A stretch of 64,000 nucleotides of DNA from Pandoraea vervacti (GCF_000934605.2 NZ_CP010897.2:1674001-1738000); one strand, 5' to 3'. Numbered from the stretch's first letter, positions 29,124-38,366 are shown. A program made the numbers and translations. The notes: generated from the sequence alone by a model not told the origin.

Positions 29124-30812
29124 ATGCAGTGTTCAGTTCCTCTGTTCGATGCAGTGCCGTTGATCACCGTGTTCGTATGCGTTGTTCTGGGCCAGTTGCT
29201 CGGGCGCATCAGATTTGGACCGATTCAGCTCGGCGGCGTGTGCGGTGCGCTGCTCGTCGCGTTATTGGTGGGACAGACCGGTTGTATGGTCGAAGGCTCG
29301 CTCAAGGACTTCGCGTTCGCCCTGTTCATTTTTGCGATGGGTTTCTCGGCCGGGCCGCAGTTCGTTGAAAACCTGAACCTGCGAGGCCTGCGCTTCGGCG
29401 TGTTATCGATCATCGAAGTGGTCTTCGTGTTCGGCATCGTCATGCTCGCCGTCAAGCTGCTGGGCCTCGATCCCGGCACGGCCGGCGGGCTCGCTGCCGG
29501 CGCGGCCACCGAATCCGCCATGGTCGGGACGGCCATCGAAGCGTTAAGCCGTCTGGGGCTCGACCCGGCGACGTTCAAGGCGTTGCAGGCCAACGTCGTG
29601 ACCGCTTACACGCTGACCTACGTGTTCGGTCTGATCACCATCGTCCTGTTCACCAATCTTCTCGCGCCGCGCCTGCTGGGTATCGATCTCAAGGCAGACA
29701 GCGCGCGTCTGGCAAAGGAGATGGAGGACGAGAACGGTGAGGAGATCGGCGCGCCCGCCGCGCCCGATCTGGTCGGCCGCAGCTATCGCGTGGCGCACCC
29801 CGGACTCACGGTGGCATCGCTCGAAGCCTCGCTGGACGCACGGGTTGCCATCGAACGCGTGCGACGGGCTTCGGCAACGGTGCCCGTCGAGCAAGGCCTC
29901 TCACTGCTGCCAGACGACGAAGTGCTGCTGGTGGGGCGACGCGACGCCATGCTCGACGCTCATGCGCTCGTCGGTCCGGAAGTCGCGGGCACCGAAACGG
30001 GCGACATTGTGCTCGTCGAGCGCGATTACATCCTGACGAACAAGGAAGCCGAAGGCCGTACCGTGAGCGATCTGCGACGCGAAGCGCCGGTCGAGTTGCG
30101 CCACGGGGTGTTCGTCAAATCCGTCAAACGCATGGGCATGCAGTTGCCTTCGCTGAGCAAGATTGCGCTGCAACGCGGCGACGTCGTCACGCTGCAAGGA
30201 CTGGAGGGCGATGTCGAGCGTGCGGGCGCGGTCATGGGCAAGGCCGTGCCGCACGGCAACAAGACGAGCCTCATCTTCGTCGGCCTCGCGCTGATCGTTG
30301 GTCTATGCATCGGGCATCTGTCGGTGCACGTCGGCGGCGCTCCCATGACGCTGGGCTCGGGCGGTGGCGCGCTGGTCTCGGGGCTCGCGAGCGGCTGGCT
30401 GCTCTCGCGCCGTCCCACGTGGGGCACGTTCCCGCCGGCGGCCTACGAATTGCTCAAGGACCTGGGACTTGCCGTCTTCGTCGTGTGCGTCGGCCTCTCC
30501 GCCGGCCCGCAGGCAGCCGTGCTGCTGCGTGAGCATGGCATGGCGTTGCCGGTCGTGGGGATCTGCGTCTCGCTCGTTCCGGCGTTGGTATCGCTGTGGG
30601 TGGGTCATAAGTTGCTGCGCATCGATGGCCCGATTCTGATCGGGGCGATCGCGGGTCAGCAGGCGAGCACGCCTGCGATCAGCGCAGTGGTGCAAACGGC
30701 GAACAGCGCATTGCCGGTCGTGGGGTACACGGTGACGTACGCCCTGTCGAACGTGCTGCTGCCGCTCATGGGACCGGCGGTCGTGTTCGTCGCCCATCAG
30801 TTTTCGCGCTGA
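29124..30812 (+). CDS. AspT-family aspartate:alanine antiporter (paralogue 1)
   Basis: 562 aa of the AAE exchanger family. Two membrane blocks of 5-6 helices (residues about 10-185 and 385-560) flank a large cytoplasmic part with two TrkA-C-like regions (about 205-290 and 290-375). Duplicated GxxSAGPQ motifs (AMGFSAGPQFVENL; VGLSAGPQAAVLL) mark the family. AspT swaps external aspartate for internal alanine, generating a proton motive force when paired with the decarboxylase. AGGAG lies 5 nt before ATG 29124. A second paralogue and aspD follow. Confidence 0.88.
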   Translation: MQCSVPLFDAVPLITVFVCVVLGQLLGRIRFGPIQLGGVCGALLVALLVGQTGCMVEGSLKDFAFALFIFAMGFSAGPQFVENLNLRGLRFGVLSIIEVVFVFGIVMLAVKLLGLDPGTAGGLAAGAATESAMVGTAIEALSRLGLDPATFKALQANVVTAYTLTYVFGLITIVLFTNLLAPRLLGIDLKADSARLAKEMEDENGEEIGAPAAPDLVGRSYRVAHPGLTVASLEASLDARVAIERVRRASATVPVEQGLSLLPDDEVLLVGRRDAMLDAHALVGPEVAGTETGDIVLVERDYILTNKEAEGRTVSDLRREAPVELRHGVFVKSVKRMGMQLPSLSKIALQRGDVVTLQGLEGDVERAGAVMGKAVPHGNKTSLIFVGLALIVGLCIGHLSVHVGGAPMTLGSGGGALVSGLASGWLLSRRPTWGTFPPAAYELLKDLGLAVFVVCVGLSAGPQAAVLLREHGMALPVVGICVSLVPALVSLWVGHKLLRIDGPILIGAIAGQQASTPAISAVVQTANSALPVVGYTVTYALSNVLLPLMGPAVVFVAHQFSR

Positions 30813-30882
30813 TTTGCTTTGAGTCGTCGCGTGCCGGCTCCCCCGCCGGTCGCTGCATTCTTCTTTTGACGGAGGTTCTGCC

Positions 30883-32568
30883 GTGGAACTGGTGCATACG
30901 ATTCTCAACCATGTCCCGGAGGTCGCGATTTTTCTTTCGCTCGCCCTCGGATATGCCATCGGGGCGATCAAGTTCGGATCGTTCCAGTTAGGCGGTGTGG
31001 GCGGTTCGCTGCTCGTCGCCGTGGTCGTCTCGCAAATCGGTATTTCGGTCGACGCCGGCGTGAAGAGCATCATGTTCGCGCTGTTCATCTATGCAGTCGG
31101 CTACGAGAGCGGTCCGCAGTTCTTCAGCTCGCTCTCGCGCAAGACCCTGCGCGAGATCGGCATGGCGCTGTTTCTCGCGGCGTCCGGTCTTGTCACCGTG
31201 CTGGTCTGCGCAAAGATCTTCGGCTTCGACAAGGGGCTGGCAGCCGGTGTGGCCGGTGGCGGTCTCACGCAGTCGGCCATCATCGGCACGGCAGGCGATG
31301 CGATTGCCCGTCTGGGCTTGCCCGCTGACGAGGTCAAGCGTCTGCAGTCCGAGGTGGCCATCGGCTACGCGGTGACGTACATCTTCGGCAGCCTGGGGGC
31401 GATCATCGTGTGCGCGTCGCTGGTGCCCAAGCTCATGGGCCGCACGCTCAAGGACGACGCGAAGAAGGCGGAGCTCGAAATGGCCGGTGGCCGTGCGGTG
31501 CTCACGGCCGACCAGGTCGACTCGCTGCCCGCGCTCGTAGGCCGCGTGTATCGCGTGAGCACCGGTGCAGGAAAGCGCGTGATCGACATCGAGAAGCAAC
31601 TGACCGATGGCGTGACCATCGAGCGTCTGCGTCGCAACGGCAAGATCATCATCGCCACGGACGATCTCGTGCTCGAAGCGGGCGACGACGTGATGCTCAT
31701 CGGCCGCCGCGAAGCCGCTACCGAGGCGTGGCGTCTGCTTGGCGACGAACAGCGTCCGTCTGCCGACCTCGATATCGCGTTGCGCATGCAGGAAGTGGTT
31801 TTTGCCCGCAAAGGCGGCAACGGCAAGACGCTCGGCGAACTGAAGGCTGGCGTTACGCGCGACGTCAAGCACGGCGTGTACATCGCGAAGATCACGCGTA
31901 TGGGACAGCCCCTGCCGGTGCTCGACGACACCGTCGTGTATCACGGCGACGTCGTGACGCTGTACGGCGCGGACAGCGACGTGCAACGTGCGGCCAAGGA
32001 AGCCGGCTACCCGGTGGCGTACTCGGTCAAGACCGACTACGTCTACATGGGCATCGGCATCGTGGTGGGTCTGCTGATCGGCTACATCGTGGTCAAGGTG
32101 GGCGGCATTCCGCTCACGCTGGGCAGCGGCGGCGGTGCGCTGCTCGCCGGTCTGGTCTTCGGCTGGTTGCGCGGCAAGCATCCGACCTTCGGCGCGATGC
32201 CGCTCGCGGCCAGTTCGTTGCTCAAGGAACTGGGTCTTGCCACCTTCGTGACCTGCGTGGGGCTGTCCGCCGGTGCGCAGGCATGGCAGACGCTCCAGCA
32301 AAGCGGCGTTTCGATCTTCGTTGCCGGTGTGATCGTCACCATCGTGCCGCTGCTGCTGACTTATCTGTTCGGGCGTTATGTGCTGCGTTACGACAACGTC
32401 GCCATTCTCGCCGGGGCCTTGTCCGGTTCGCGCAGCGCCAACCCGGCGTTCGGCGAAATTCTCGACAAGGCCGAGAGCAACGTGCCGACCGTGCCGTTCG
32501 CCATTACCTACGCCATTGCCAACGTGCTGCTCACGCTGCTCGGGCCGCTGGTGGTATCGCTCACATGA
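30883..32568 (+). CDS. aspT: AspT-family aspartate:alanine antiporter (paralogue 2)
   Basis: 561 aa, same architecture as the gene 70 bp upstream: membrane block, two TrkA-C-like regions (LVGRVYRVSTGAGKRVIDIE; LDIALRMQEVVFARKGGNGK), membrane block. Motifs AVGYESGPQFFSSL, GGGLTQSAIIGTAGDAI and VGLSAGAQAWQTL are present. RBS GGAGGTTCTGCC before the GTG start at 30883. Being adjacent to aspD, this copy is the likelier aspartate:alanine exchanger, but the sequence cannot separate the two roles. Confidence 0.88.
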   Translation: MELVHTILNHVPEVAIFLSLALGYAIGAIKFGSFQLGGVGGSLLVAVVVSQIGISVDAGVKSIMFALFIYAVGYESGPQFFSSLSRKTLREIGMALFLAASGLVTVLVCAKIFGFDKGLAAGVAGGGLTQSAIIGTAGDAIARLGLPADEVKRLQSEVAIGYAVTYIFGSLGAIIVCASLVPKLMGRTLKDDAKKAELEMAGGRAVLTADQVDSLPALVGRVYRVSTGAGKRVIDIEKQLTDGVTIERLRRNGKIIIATDDLVLEAGDDVMLIGRREAATEAWRLLGDEQRPSADLDIALRMQEVVFARKGGNGKTLGELKAGVTRDVKHGVYIAKITRMGQPLPVLDDTVVYHGDVVTLYGADSDVQRAAKEAGYPVAYSVKTDYVYMGIGIVVGLLIGYIVVKVGGIPLTLGSGGGALLAGLVFGWLRGKHPTFGAMPLAASSLLKELGLATFVTCVGLSAGAQAWQTLQQSGVSIFVAGVIVTIVPLLLTYLFGRYVLRYDNVAILAGALSGSRSANPAFGEILDKAESNVPTVPFAITYAIANVLLTLLGPLVVSLT

Positions 32569-32679
32569 GCACGTTACCCGTCATGCAACGCATCTGAAGC
32601 ATTCATTCCGATCCCCGTCATTGCCCCCGCAGGACGGCATCGACATTGGTTGTAAGTGGTTGTTCATGGAGAAATCGCT

Positions 32680-34293
32680 ATGAAATCGAAGGAACTCGAC
32701 GCACTCGCCAAACTCAGCCCGTTCGAATTCAAGGACACGCTGATCGAACTTGCTCAGGACAATGGCGCGCAGCGCTCGATGCTCAATGCCGGTCGCGGCA
32801 ATCCGAACTTCCTCGCGCTCGAACCGCGTCACGGGTTCTTCCAGTTGGGGTTGTTCGCGTTGACCGAAGCCGAACGGCAGTTCACGTACATGCCGGAAGG
32901 TGTCGGCGGCATTCCGCCGGGCAAGGGTGTCGAAGCCCGCTGGCAGGACTACGCCCGTGAACATCACCAGGAGCAGGGCGTGAAGTTCCTGGAGAAGTCC
33001 ATCTCGTACATTCGCGACCAGATGGGCCTGAACGTCGAGGACTTTCTCACGGAGATGGTGCACGGCATTCTCGGGTGTAACTACCCGGTGCCGGATCGCA
33101 TGCTGCGTAACACGGAAAAGATCGCCGCCAAGTACCTTCGCCGCGAGATGGTCGGACGTCATCCGTTCGTGGGCAACTTCGACGTGTTCGCCGTCGAAGG
33201 CGGCACGGCGGCCATGACTTACCTGTTCAACACGCTCAAGACGAACCACCTGCTGCAAGCGGGGGACTCGATCGCGCTGGGCATGCCGATCTTCACGCCG
33301 TACATCGAGATTCCGGAACTGGCCGACTATCAGCTTCACGAGGTGAACCTGAACGCGGATCCGTCGCTTGGGTGGCAGTACTCGAAGAAGGAACTCGACA
33401 AGCTGCTCGACCCGAAGATCAAGGCGTTTTTCCTCGTGAACCCGAGCAACCCGCCTTCGGTCAAGCTCGACGATGCGTCTCTCGAACATCTTGCCGAGAT
33501 CGCGAAGAAGCGCCCCGATCTGATCATTCTCACCGACGATGTCTACGGCACCTTCGCCGACGACTTTCGCTCGCTGTTCGCGATTGCGCCGTACAACACC
33601 ATTCTCGTCTATTCGTATTCGAAGTACTTCGGTGCGACGGGCTGGCGTCTGGGCGCGATCGCCACGCATGAGAAGAACCTTTTCGACGACAAGATCGCCA
33701 AGCTTCCCAAGGCACAGCGCGAGGGGCTCAACGCGCGATATTCGTCGATTACGACGGAGCCGGAAAAGCTCAAGTTCATTGACCGTCTCGTGGCCGACAG
33801 CCGTGCCGTGGCGCTGAACCACACGGCTGGTCTTTCGACGCCGCAGCAGGTGCAGATGGCGCTCTTCTCGCTGTTCTGTCTCATGGACGAACCGGACGCC
33901 TACAAGCACGCCGTCAAGCGCATCATTCGCCGCCGCAAGGCTGCGATGTATCGCGCGGCGGGTATTTCCGAAGAGACCGGGCCGACCGCCGTCGACTATT
34001 ACAACATCCTCGATCTCGAGGTGTTGGGCACGAAGATCTACGGCAAGGCGTTCGTGGACTGGTTCATGAAGACGGTCGATCCCTCGGAAGTGCTGTTCCG
34101 TCTGGCCAAGGAAAGCGGCGTGGTGCTGTTGCCGGGCCGTGGCTTCGGCACGCTGCACCCCTCGGGCCGCGTCTCGCTGGCGAACCTCAACGAGCCGGAT
34201 TACATCCAGATCGGCGATACGGTGCGCAAGCTCATGGACGAGTACAACACCCGCTTCCTTGCCGGCGGCAGCAAGGGCGGGAAGAAGAAGTAA
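32680..34293 (+). CDS. aspD: Aspartate 4-decarboxylase (bifunctional, PLP)
   Basis: 537 aa, the usual length for aspartate beta-decarboxylase, which turns L-aspartate into L-alanine plus CO2 and also has aminotransferase activity. Fold type I PLP enzyme; the Schiff-base lysine is Lys315 in VYSYSKYFGATGWRLG, with Asp/Tyr of the cofactor site in ILTDDVYGTF and NPSNPP upstream. GGAGAAATCGCT before ATG 32680. Decarboxylation consumes a proton inside; coupled to the AspT exchangers it forms a proton-motive cycle. A strong terminator follows. Confidence 0.93.
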   Translation: MKSKELDALAKLSPFEFKDTLIELAQDNGAQRSMLNAGRGNPNFLALEPRHGFFQLGLFALTEAERQFTYMPEGVGGIPPGKGVEARWQDYAREHHQEQGVKFLEKSISYIRDQMGLNVEDFLTEMVHGILGCNYPVPDRMLRNTEKIAAKYLRREMVGRHPFVGNFDVFAVEGGTAAMTYLFNTLKTNHLLQAGDSIALGMPIFTPYIEIPELADYQLHEVNLNADPSLGWQYSKKELDKLLDPKIKAFFLVNPSNPPSVKLDDASLEHLAEIAKKRPDLIILTDDVYGTFADDFRSLFAIAPYNTILVYSYSKYFGATGWRLGAIATHEKNLFDDKIAKLPKAQREGLNARYSSITTEPEKLKFIDRLVADSRAVALNHTAGLSTPQQVQMALFSLFCLMDEPDAYKHAVKRIIRRRKAAMYRAAGISEETGPTAVDYYNILDLEVLGTKIYGKAFVDWFMKTVDPSEVLFRLAKESGVVLLPGRGFGTLHPSGRVSLANLNEPDYIQIGDTVRKLMDEYNTRFLAGGSKGGKKK

Positions 34294-34644
34294 CGACGAG
34301 AAGTAACGACGCGCGCAGCGGCATCGGCAGGCCCCCCCTCGATCGCCCCTCCATGGCGGTCGAACATTGCCCGGGAATCCGCTTCCCGGGCTTTTTTTGT
34401 CTTGTGACACCCCAAAATAAAATGCCCGCACGAGGCGGGCAAAAATCACTACAGGGGAAGTCACGCGGTATGAGTGGCAATCCGTCGAAAGAGTTCCCCA
34501 ATCTTTTTGCACGTTTCGTGACTGGCAGAGCGTCCTCCGATGGACGTAAAATAGCCCCTTGTCGCTATAGCACCCCCTCATGCCGAATGCGGCGCACGAC
34601 GCCAGTGGACGGCATCAGCGTGGGGGGGGAGTTTCGGGTGTCGA
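34294..34644. other. Intergenic region with aspD terminator and next promoter
   Basis: 351 bp. Apart from the terminator at 34369-34398 it holds a less GC-rich stretch (34400-34580) presumably carrying the promoter of the next gene. Confidence 0.6.
34369..34398 (+). terminator. Rho-independent terminator of the aspT-aspT-aspD operon
   Basis: GCCCGGGAA / TTCCCGGGC, 9-bp perfect stem, 5-nt loop, immediately followed by T7. Confidence 0.92.
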
Positions 34645-35940
34645 ATGTCGGTAAAGCCGGTCGTGCGGAGTCGCCTCCTGCTGGCCGCGTGCCTGAGTGC
34701 CGGGATTCCGGTGGGCACGCACGCACAATCCTTGTTCGCGGATCCTAATCCGCCATGTTTCACTGAGCAGAACGCAGTGTCCTACGGGTTGTGGGACCGC
34801 GGGCTGGCACCTCAGTACTTCGTACCGCCACCGCCGGCGCCTGCCGTGGCGCAGGACCCGAACGCGCTGGCCGATCCCATTGCCCTTTTCGCCGGCGACG
34901 ATCCGAACGCGGTCGCCGCAGCGGTCGATCGTGATGCGGCGCAGCGGGCGACGACCCTCGATGTGGGTACCGCGAACGCAGATCCCGCGCACGCCATGGC
35001 CGTTAGCGACGCTGCGGCCGACGGTTCGGCTCCGCCTCCGGCGTCGCCACCGCTGCCAGCGGCAGAGTTCGCCGTTGCGCCGGAACTGAGCGCCGACGGT
35101 ACCGCCATATCCGCCGTCGATATCGACGCAGCGGCATCCACTGCCACGGCTACCGCCGGACCGGCGTTACCGGCCCCCGACATTGCCCCGCCCAATGCCT
35201 TCCTTGCGCGCGCTTCGTGCTTGCGCGGCATGCCGCGTCGCGAGAGTCTGGCCGACCGCAACATCCGCATGCTGATGCGTCGTGGCCTTGCGGTGCGCGA
35301 GGAGCAATTGCCCTTCGTCGCAACCCGCAGCCGCACGCCGGGCGAGGGGGCGATCGGTTTGCAGGTGCTCAACGAGCGTCCGTACCAGTTCAACGTCGGC
35401 ATGAACAATAGCGGCATGACGACCACAGGCAAGATGCAGGGCACGGCGAACCTGCTGATGAGCAATCCCCTCGGCATGTACGGCAAGTTCAATACGACGC
35501 TCAGCCAGGATCTCCAGAATGCACGCCGCGATGCGACCAACCGCGACCTCACGGCGAACTATTCGGTGCCGCTCGACGCCGCATGGACCGTCGGCGTGAC
35601 CGGCAAGACCAATGCGGCGACGGACCAGATCGCCGCGGGCACGACACAGACGCAGACGCTGCAGTGGCGCGTGCGTCGCGCGTTCGACGTGACGTCCAAC
35701 GGCACCACGGGCGTGGAGCTGCGCTACAACCGCAGCCGTACCGAAGACCCCAATGCGCTGCATACCTACGACAGCTATGCCGAAGTCGGGTTGAGCCATA
35801 CGCATTATCTGGGGACGTCCAAGCTCGACCTGTCGGTCATGCAGCGCCTGAACGCGCCATGGATGCCGGCGTCGAGCGGGCCGCCCGGATGGTCCTACCG
35901 CTTCCAGTCGATCGACGCGAAGCTCACCGTGCCGTTCTGA
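34645..35940 (+). CDS. Putative outer-membrane protein with truncated TpsB-like barrel
   Basis: 431 aa. Signal peptide (RSRLLLAACLSAGIPVGTHA, cleavage near residue 28), a proline/alanine-rich low-complexity stretch (about residues 55-190), then about 200 residues with alternating pattern ending in phenylalanine (KLTVPF), as in barrel proteins. The segment PYQFNVGMNNSGMTTTGKMQ and TANLLMSNPLGMYGKFNTT recall the first barrel strands of haemolysin-secretion TpsB/FhaC proteins. Full-length TpsB has two POTRA domains and about 550 aa; neither POTRA is recognisable here. The match is by eye. No partner adhesin gene lies nearby. Confidence 0.55.
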   Translation: MSVKPVVRSRLLLAACLSAGIPVGTHAQSLFADPNPPCFTEQNAVSYGLWDRGLAPQYFVPPPPAPAVAQDPNALADPIALFAGDDPNAVAAAVDRDAAQRATTLDVGTANADPAHAMAVSDAAADGSAPPPASPPLPAAEFAVAPELSADGTAISAVDIDAAASTATATAGPALPAPDIAPPNAFLARASCLRGMPRRESLADRNIRMLMRRGLAVREEQLPFVATRSRTPGEGAIGLQVLNERPYQFNVGMNNSGMTTTGKMQGTANLLMSNPLGMYGKFNTTLSQDLQNARRDATNRDLTANYSVPLDAAWTVGVTGKTNAATDQIAAGTTQTQTLQWRVRRAFDVTSNGTTGVELRYNRSRTEDPNALHTYDSYAEVGLSHTHYLGTSKLDLSVMQRLNAPWMPASSGPPGWSYRFQSIDAKLTVPF

Positions 35941-36023
35941 CGGCATCCGTCACGTTATCGAACGAGCCCCGGCGCGCGTGCGTTCGCCGAACGCACGCGT
36001 CACGATCGTGATCGAACGGCGCC

Positions 36024-36067
36024 CCAACGAAGACCACCGAAGACTCAACGAAGACTCAACGAAGACC
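36024..36067. repeat. 11-bp tandem repeat, 4 copies
   Basis: Units are variants of CAACGAAGACT (CCAACGAAGAC, CACCGAAGACT, CAACGAAGACT, CAACGAAGACC), shortly after the putative barrel gene. Confidence 0.75.
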
Positions 36068-36076
36068 CGGCGGGCG

Positions 36077-36200
36077 AAAAAAACCCGCCAGGTCGGCGGG
36101 TGAGGAAGCAGGCCTCCCACGGGGAAGTGAAAGCCTGGTCTCGCGAGGTGTGTGCGAGACCCGTGTAGTATCGTGATCCAAACGCCTGTTGGCTATGGGC
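36077..36200 (-). ncRNA. Candidate small RNA ending in an intrinsic terminator
   Basis: Read on the minus strand, stem CCCGCC / GGCGGG with loop GACCT at 36100-36084 is followed at once by T7 (36083-36077). Upstream lies a second stem GGTCTCGC / GCGAGACC (36161-36154 with 36144-36137). No minus-strand protein gene precedes the terminator; the neighbouring genes run on plus. The 5' end given is a guess. It could instead be a stray terminator. Confidence 0.25.
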
Positions 36201-36272
36201 CAAGTCCTAAAGTGCGTGTAAGACGCTTTCCAATTCCGTTTCCTAACCTTTCTGACGTTACCGGGGCGATAG

Positions 36273-36722
36273 ATGACCGAACCGACCGAACCCACGCCGG
36301 CCACTGCCGCCCAGATTGCCGCCATGAAGGCGTTGCGCACGGCGCTGCTCGCCCAGCACAAGGTGCTGATCGACTATGACCGTCAGCAATACGAAGCAGT
36401 CTTCGGCCCGGTGCCGACGGGGCGTTTCGTGCAATTGATCACGGAAGACCCCTGGTTTCGCTGGCTCGATCCGGTCTCGAGGCTGATCGTCGCGCTCGAC
36501 GAATGGCAGGAACAATCGCCGCCGCTGGCCGACGCGGGAATCGCGCTCGCGGATGAAGCCGCGAAGCTGTTCCGCCAGACGGCGGCGAGCGAGGGCGAGT
36601 TCCGTGAGCGATACCTGCTGGCGCTGCAGAAGTCGCCGGACGCGGGCTTCGGCCAGAGTCAGGTCATGGCGGCGCTGCGCGCGGCGCCGCAGTCTCCACC
36701 CTCACCGCCGGCAGATGCCTGA
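36273..36722 (+). CDS. Conserved-looking hypothetical protein
   Basis: 149 aa, soluble, mainly helical: a long N-terminal helix (AQIAAMKALRTALLAQHKVL), the segment VPTGRFVQLITEDPWFRWLD, and DPVSRLIVALDEWQE. No signal peptide or membrane helix. I do not recognise the family. Normal codon use and a GGGGCGATAG before the ATG support it as real. Confidence 0.65.
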   Translation: MTEPTEPTPATAAQIAAMKALRTALLAQHKVLIDYDRQQYEAVFGPVPTGRFVQLITEDPWFRWLDPVSRLIVALDEWQEQSPPLADAGIALADEAAKLFRQTAASEGEFRERYLLALQKSPDAGFGQSQVMAALRAAPQSPPSPPADA

Positions 36723-37215
36723 GCAGCCGGTGGCGTGGCCTGCGCGAAACTTGCAAGGAGCCCGACGCGTCGGTAATCGGCGCCGCGAGCCGTTGAGCAG
36801 GCGGGCGACAGACCGTCAAGCCGAATATTTGTTCCGGCACTGATCGTTTTTTGAGCAAGGCTCTTGACAGCCTGTGTTCACGGGGCATTTGAGCGAGCGT
36901 CGTCAGGTTATCCAGTGGGTTATCCACAAAGGGTGTGGACAACTTTCGACGGGATGGCGGGAATTCGACCATCGTGTCGTCGTCATTGGCGTTTCGTTGC
37001 CCGATGGAACGGTTCGCCCGTTTCGGCAGCAACACCGAAACGCGAAATGACGGGGCGAGGGAATCGAGCGGGCGCTGGCTCGATGGGAATCGACCTGACT
37101 GGCTCTATGGCGATGCGACGTGCGCTGCGACAATAGCGCTTTTCCCTTTTTCCCTTCGTCGGACGCGGACTTTTGTCAGTCGTTTTCCGACACATCGTTG
37201 CCGCGTCCGATCGAC
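36723..37215. other. Intergenic region with DnaA-box-like cluster
   Basis: 493 bp without a credible gene. The notable element is the set of DnaA-box-like 9-mers at 36908-36942. Confidence 0.6.
36908..36942. repeat. 35-bp element of inverted DnaA-box-like 9-mers (copy 1)
   Basis: TTATCCAGT at 36908-36916 and TGTGGACAA at 36934-36942, 17 nt apart, with a perfect TTATCCACA (36920-36928) in the spacer. Same geometry as the two copies at 62708 and 62845. Confidence 0.65.
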
Positions 37216-38064
37216 ATGACCACCACGCCCATCGTGCTGCTGGTGCTGCTCTCAGCACTGATGCACGCTACCTGGAACGCCTTCCTCCACGCGAGTCCCG
37301 ATCGTCTCTGGCAAGTCGGCATGATGGCGGTGCCGCAGTTGCTCGCGGCGCTCGTCGGCATTGCGTTGTTGCCCTTGCCGCCAATGCCGGTGTGGCCGCT
37401 CATCCTGTTGTCCGCGTGCGCGCAGGTCGCCTACACGGCGGCGCTCATTCGCGCGTATCGCGTGGGGGAGTTCGGCCAGATCTATCCCATCGCCCGAGGG
37501 ATCTCGCCGCTCCTGATCTCCGGCGCGGCGTTGCTCCTCGCCGGAGAGTCGCCCCGATGGATGGCGGTGCTGGGCATCGCCTGCATCTGCGCGGGCATTC
37601 TGTCGCTGGCATTGCGCGGACGGCGCCTCTCGGGCGACAGCGTGCCTGCCGCGTTGCTGACCGGTGTGTTCATCGCGGCCTACACGATTGTCGATGGCTT
37701 TGGGGTGCGCATGTCGAATGGCAACGGCTTTGCCTACATAGCGTGGGCCTATCTGTTCGCGAGTGTGCCGCTCGTCGGTGCGGTGTGGCGGTGGCGCGGT
37801 GGGTGGCGCGGCATGTTTCTCGCGCCGCCTCGCCGGGTCGGGGAGGCGCTGGGCGCGGGTGTCGTTGCGCCGTGCGCCTACGGCATGGTGGTCTTCGCGC
37901 TGCAATACCTGCCGATGGGCGTGGTGTCGGCGTTGCGCGAATCGAGCGCGATCTTCGCAGTGCTGCTGGGCTGGATTTTTCTGGGGGAAAAACTCAACGC
38001 CCGCCGACTCATTGCCTGCTGCCTGGTGGTCGGGGGCGCTGTGCTCATCAAACTAGGTGCGTAG
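37216..38064 (+). CDS. EamA/DMT-family transporter
   Basis: 282 aa, ten predicted helices in two EamA halves; begins LVLLSALMHATWNAFLHASP, second half ends SALRESSAIFAVLLGWIFLGEKLNARRL-like region typical of the family. Substrate unknown. It converges on fdsD with an 11-bp gap between stops. Confidence 0.85.
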   Translation: MTTTPIVLLVLLSALMHATWNAFLHASPDRLWQVGMMAVPQLLAALVGIALLPLPPMPVWPLILLSACAQVAYTAALIRAYRVGEFGQIYPIARGISPLLISGAALLLAGESPRWMAVLGIACICAGILSLALRGRRLSGDSVPAALLTGVFIAAYTIVDGFGVRMSNGNGFAYIAWAYLFASVPLVGAVWRWRGGWRGMFLAPPRRVGEALGAGVVAPCAYGMVVFALQYLPMGVVSALRESSAIFAVLLGWIFLGEKLNARRLIACCLVVGGAVLIKLGA

Positions 38065-38075
38065 CGCCCGAGGGC

Positions 38076-38309
38076 TCAGGCGCGAGGCCACAGTTCCGCG
38101 CGATGGGCGGTGATAGCCGCCACGACGATTTCACGCATGCCGTGCCCATCGGTGGTCTCGAGATGCTCGAGAATCGTCATGCGCATGCGCGGCGCCCAGA
38201 AGCGACGCAGGTGACCTGCGATGTTCTCGAGCGCTTCGCTGCGGTCGGGCATCGTCTCGAAGAAATCCCCGATCTGATTGGCCATCTTGACCAGATTGTC
38301 GGTGTCCAT
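38076..38309 (-). CDS. fdsD: Formate dehydrogenase delta subunit
   Basis: 77 aa; LVKMANQIGDFFETMPDRSE and LRRFWAPRMRMTIL are FdsD hallmarks. FdsD is not a cofactor subunit; it acts with FdsC in maturation of the molybdenum enzyme and joins the complex. Last gene of fdsGBAD; fdsC is not seen in the window. Start ATG 38309 is preceded by GGGGACAAGAC, a modest site. Confidence 0.9.
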   Translation of the reverse strand: MDTDNLVKMANQIGDFFETMPDRSEALENIAGHLRRFWAPRMRMTILEHLETTDGHGMREIVVAAITAHRAELWPRA

Positions 38310-38326
38310 GATCTGTCTTGTCCCCT

Positions 38327-38366
38327 GTGATCCCTTGTTGATTCCTGTTGATCCCGAATGATCCCT
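38327..38366. repeat. 10-bp tandem repeat, 4 degenerate copies
   Basis: GTGATCCCTT, GTTGATTCCT, GTTGATCCCG, AATGATCCCT in the 101-bp gap between fdsA and fdsD. Confidence 0.7.

Larger units (their letters stand above)
35941..36272. other. Intergenic region with repeat and orphan minus-strand hairpins
   Basis: 332 bp with no protein gene: 11-bp repeat 36024-36067, minus-strand terminator 36077-36100, hairpin 36137-36161. Confidence 0.6.

Noticed and set aside
32581..34581. 666-codon minus-strand open frame
   Set aside because: Antisense of aspD, which has a clear PLP-lysine motif; no recognisable domain on the minus strand.
36077..36200. 6S RNA, SRP RNA or RNase P RNA
   Set aside because: I looked for their conserved core words and found none; only a generic terminator and a hairpin are visible.
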